A stretch of 41,208 nucleotides of DNA. Origin: Anaerolineae bacterium (lineage in GTDB: Bacteria > Chloroflexota > Anaerolineae > Fen-1058). Location of the stretch: the NCBI GenBank assembly GCA_003154115.1, contig PMCF01000341.1:40689-81896 (forward strand). Reading direction: 5' to 3'. Of the stretch, positions 41,167 to 41,208 are shown in pieces. Position 1 is the first letter of the stretch. Each line of letters starts with the position of its first letter. The notes below the pieces were generated by a model, which did not search any database, was not told where the DNA came from, and saw only the letters and a program-made list of their open reading frames with translations. The translations under genes were made by a program, and so were the position numbers.

Positions 41167-41208
41167 ACAGATTCCAAGAGGTTAGGTGTCAAGGCTCAGG
41201 ACATCGCT

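Noticed and set aside
1..41208. tRNA and rRNA genes
   Set aside because: I looked for T-loop GGTTCRA motifs with acceptor stems and for rRNA landmarks and saw none; a covariance-model scan would be decisive.

Overview
The window looks like a chromosomal segment of a GC-rich, probably Chloroflexota (Anaerolineae-like) bacterium. This is inferred, not proven. The reasons are giant GT-C glycosyltransferases with serial C-terminal beta modules, a MacB-type efflux operon with a lipoprotein adaptor, leaderless or TG-extended TATAAT promoters, and intergenic spaces crowded with small palindromic repeats. No tRNA, rRNA or CRISPR array was seen.

Layout. 1-384 is the 3' end of dnaA, followed by a strong terminator and a DnaA-box cluster (about 380-830) that is a good oriC candidate. 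1041-12347 is an envelope glycosylation locus. It has two 5'-truncated glycosyltransferase genes head to head across a palindromic repeat, two very large intact GT-C proteins (1080 and 1117 aa), and a 582-aa membrane protein sharing their beta module. A further beta-module fragment abuts an IS transposase remnant (12392-13194). 13472-17605 is housekeeping: pyruvoyl-dependent arginine decarboxylase, uracil-DNA glycosylase, an HNH protein, a flavin/F420 split-barrel protein, a small hypothetical and an NAD-dependent epimerase. 17623-24867 is a defence and toxin-antitoxin zone: a truncated M3 peptidase next to a DUF104-like antitoxin, a small antitoxin-like gene with a truncated PIN-toxin start, type I restriction genes hsdR and hsdS without hsdM, and two MntA-HepT modules. 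25062-33045 is a TetR-controlled ABC efflux system: ATPase, FtsX-type permease, a second ATPase fused to a cyclic-nucleotide-binding domain, and a tandemly duplicated HlyD adaptor. 33194-38710 holds a hypothetical gene, dprA, and a RecQ helicase fused to a ComFC-type phosphoribosyltransferase. 38822-40728 is a two-gene ABC-ATPase plus TOPRIM-like (DUF4276-type) module, a candidate anti-phage system. A broken YgiT-type zinc-finger antitoxin closes the window.

The most unusual material is repeat biology. (i) Degenerate heptanucleotide tandem arrays occur at about nine places; several lie inside open reading frames and are translated, partly as transmembrane helix. (ii) Several inverted-repeat elements sit in intergenic spaces, one of them at the junction of two truncated genes. 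(iii) Duplicated gene 3' ends (hsdS, hlyD) and a 130-bp terminator-plus-promoter repeat bracket the small toxin-antitoxin cassettes, suggesting recombination-driven cassette insertion. All functional calls are from reading the sequence; no database search was run.
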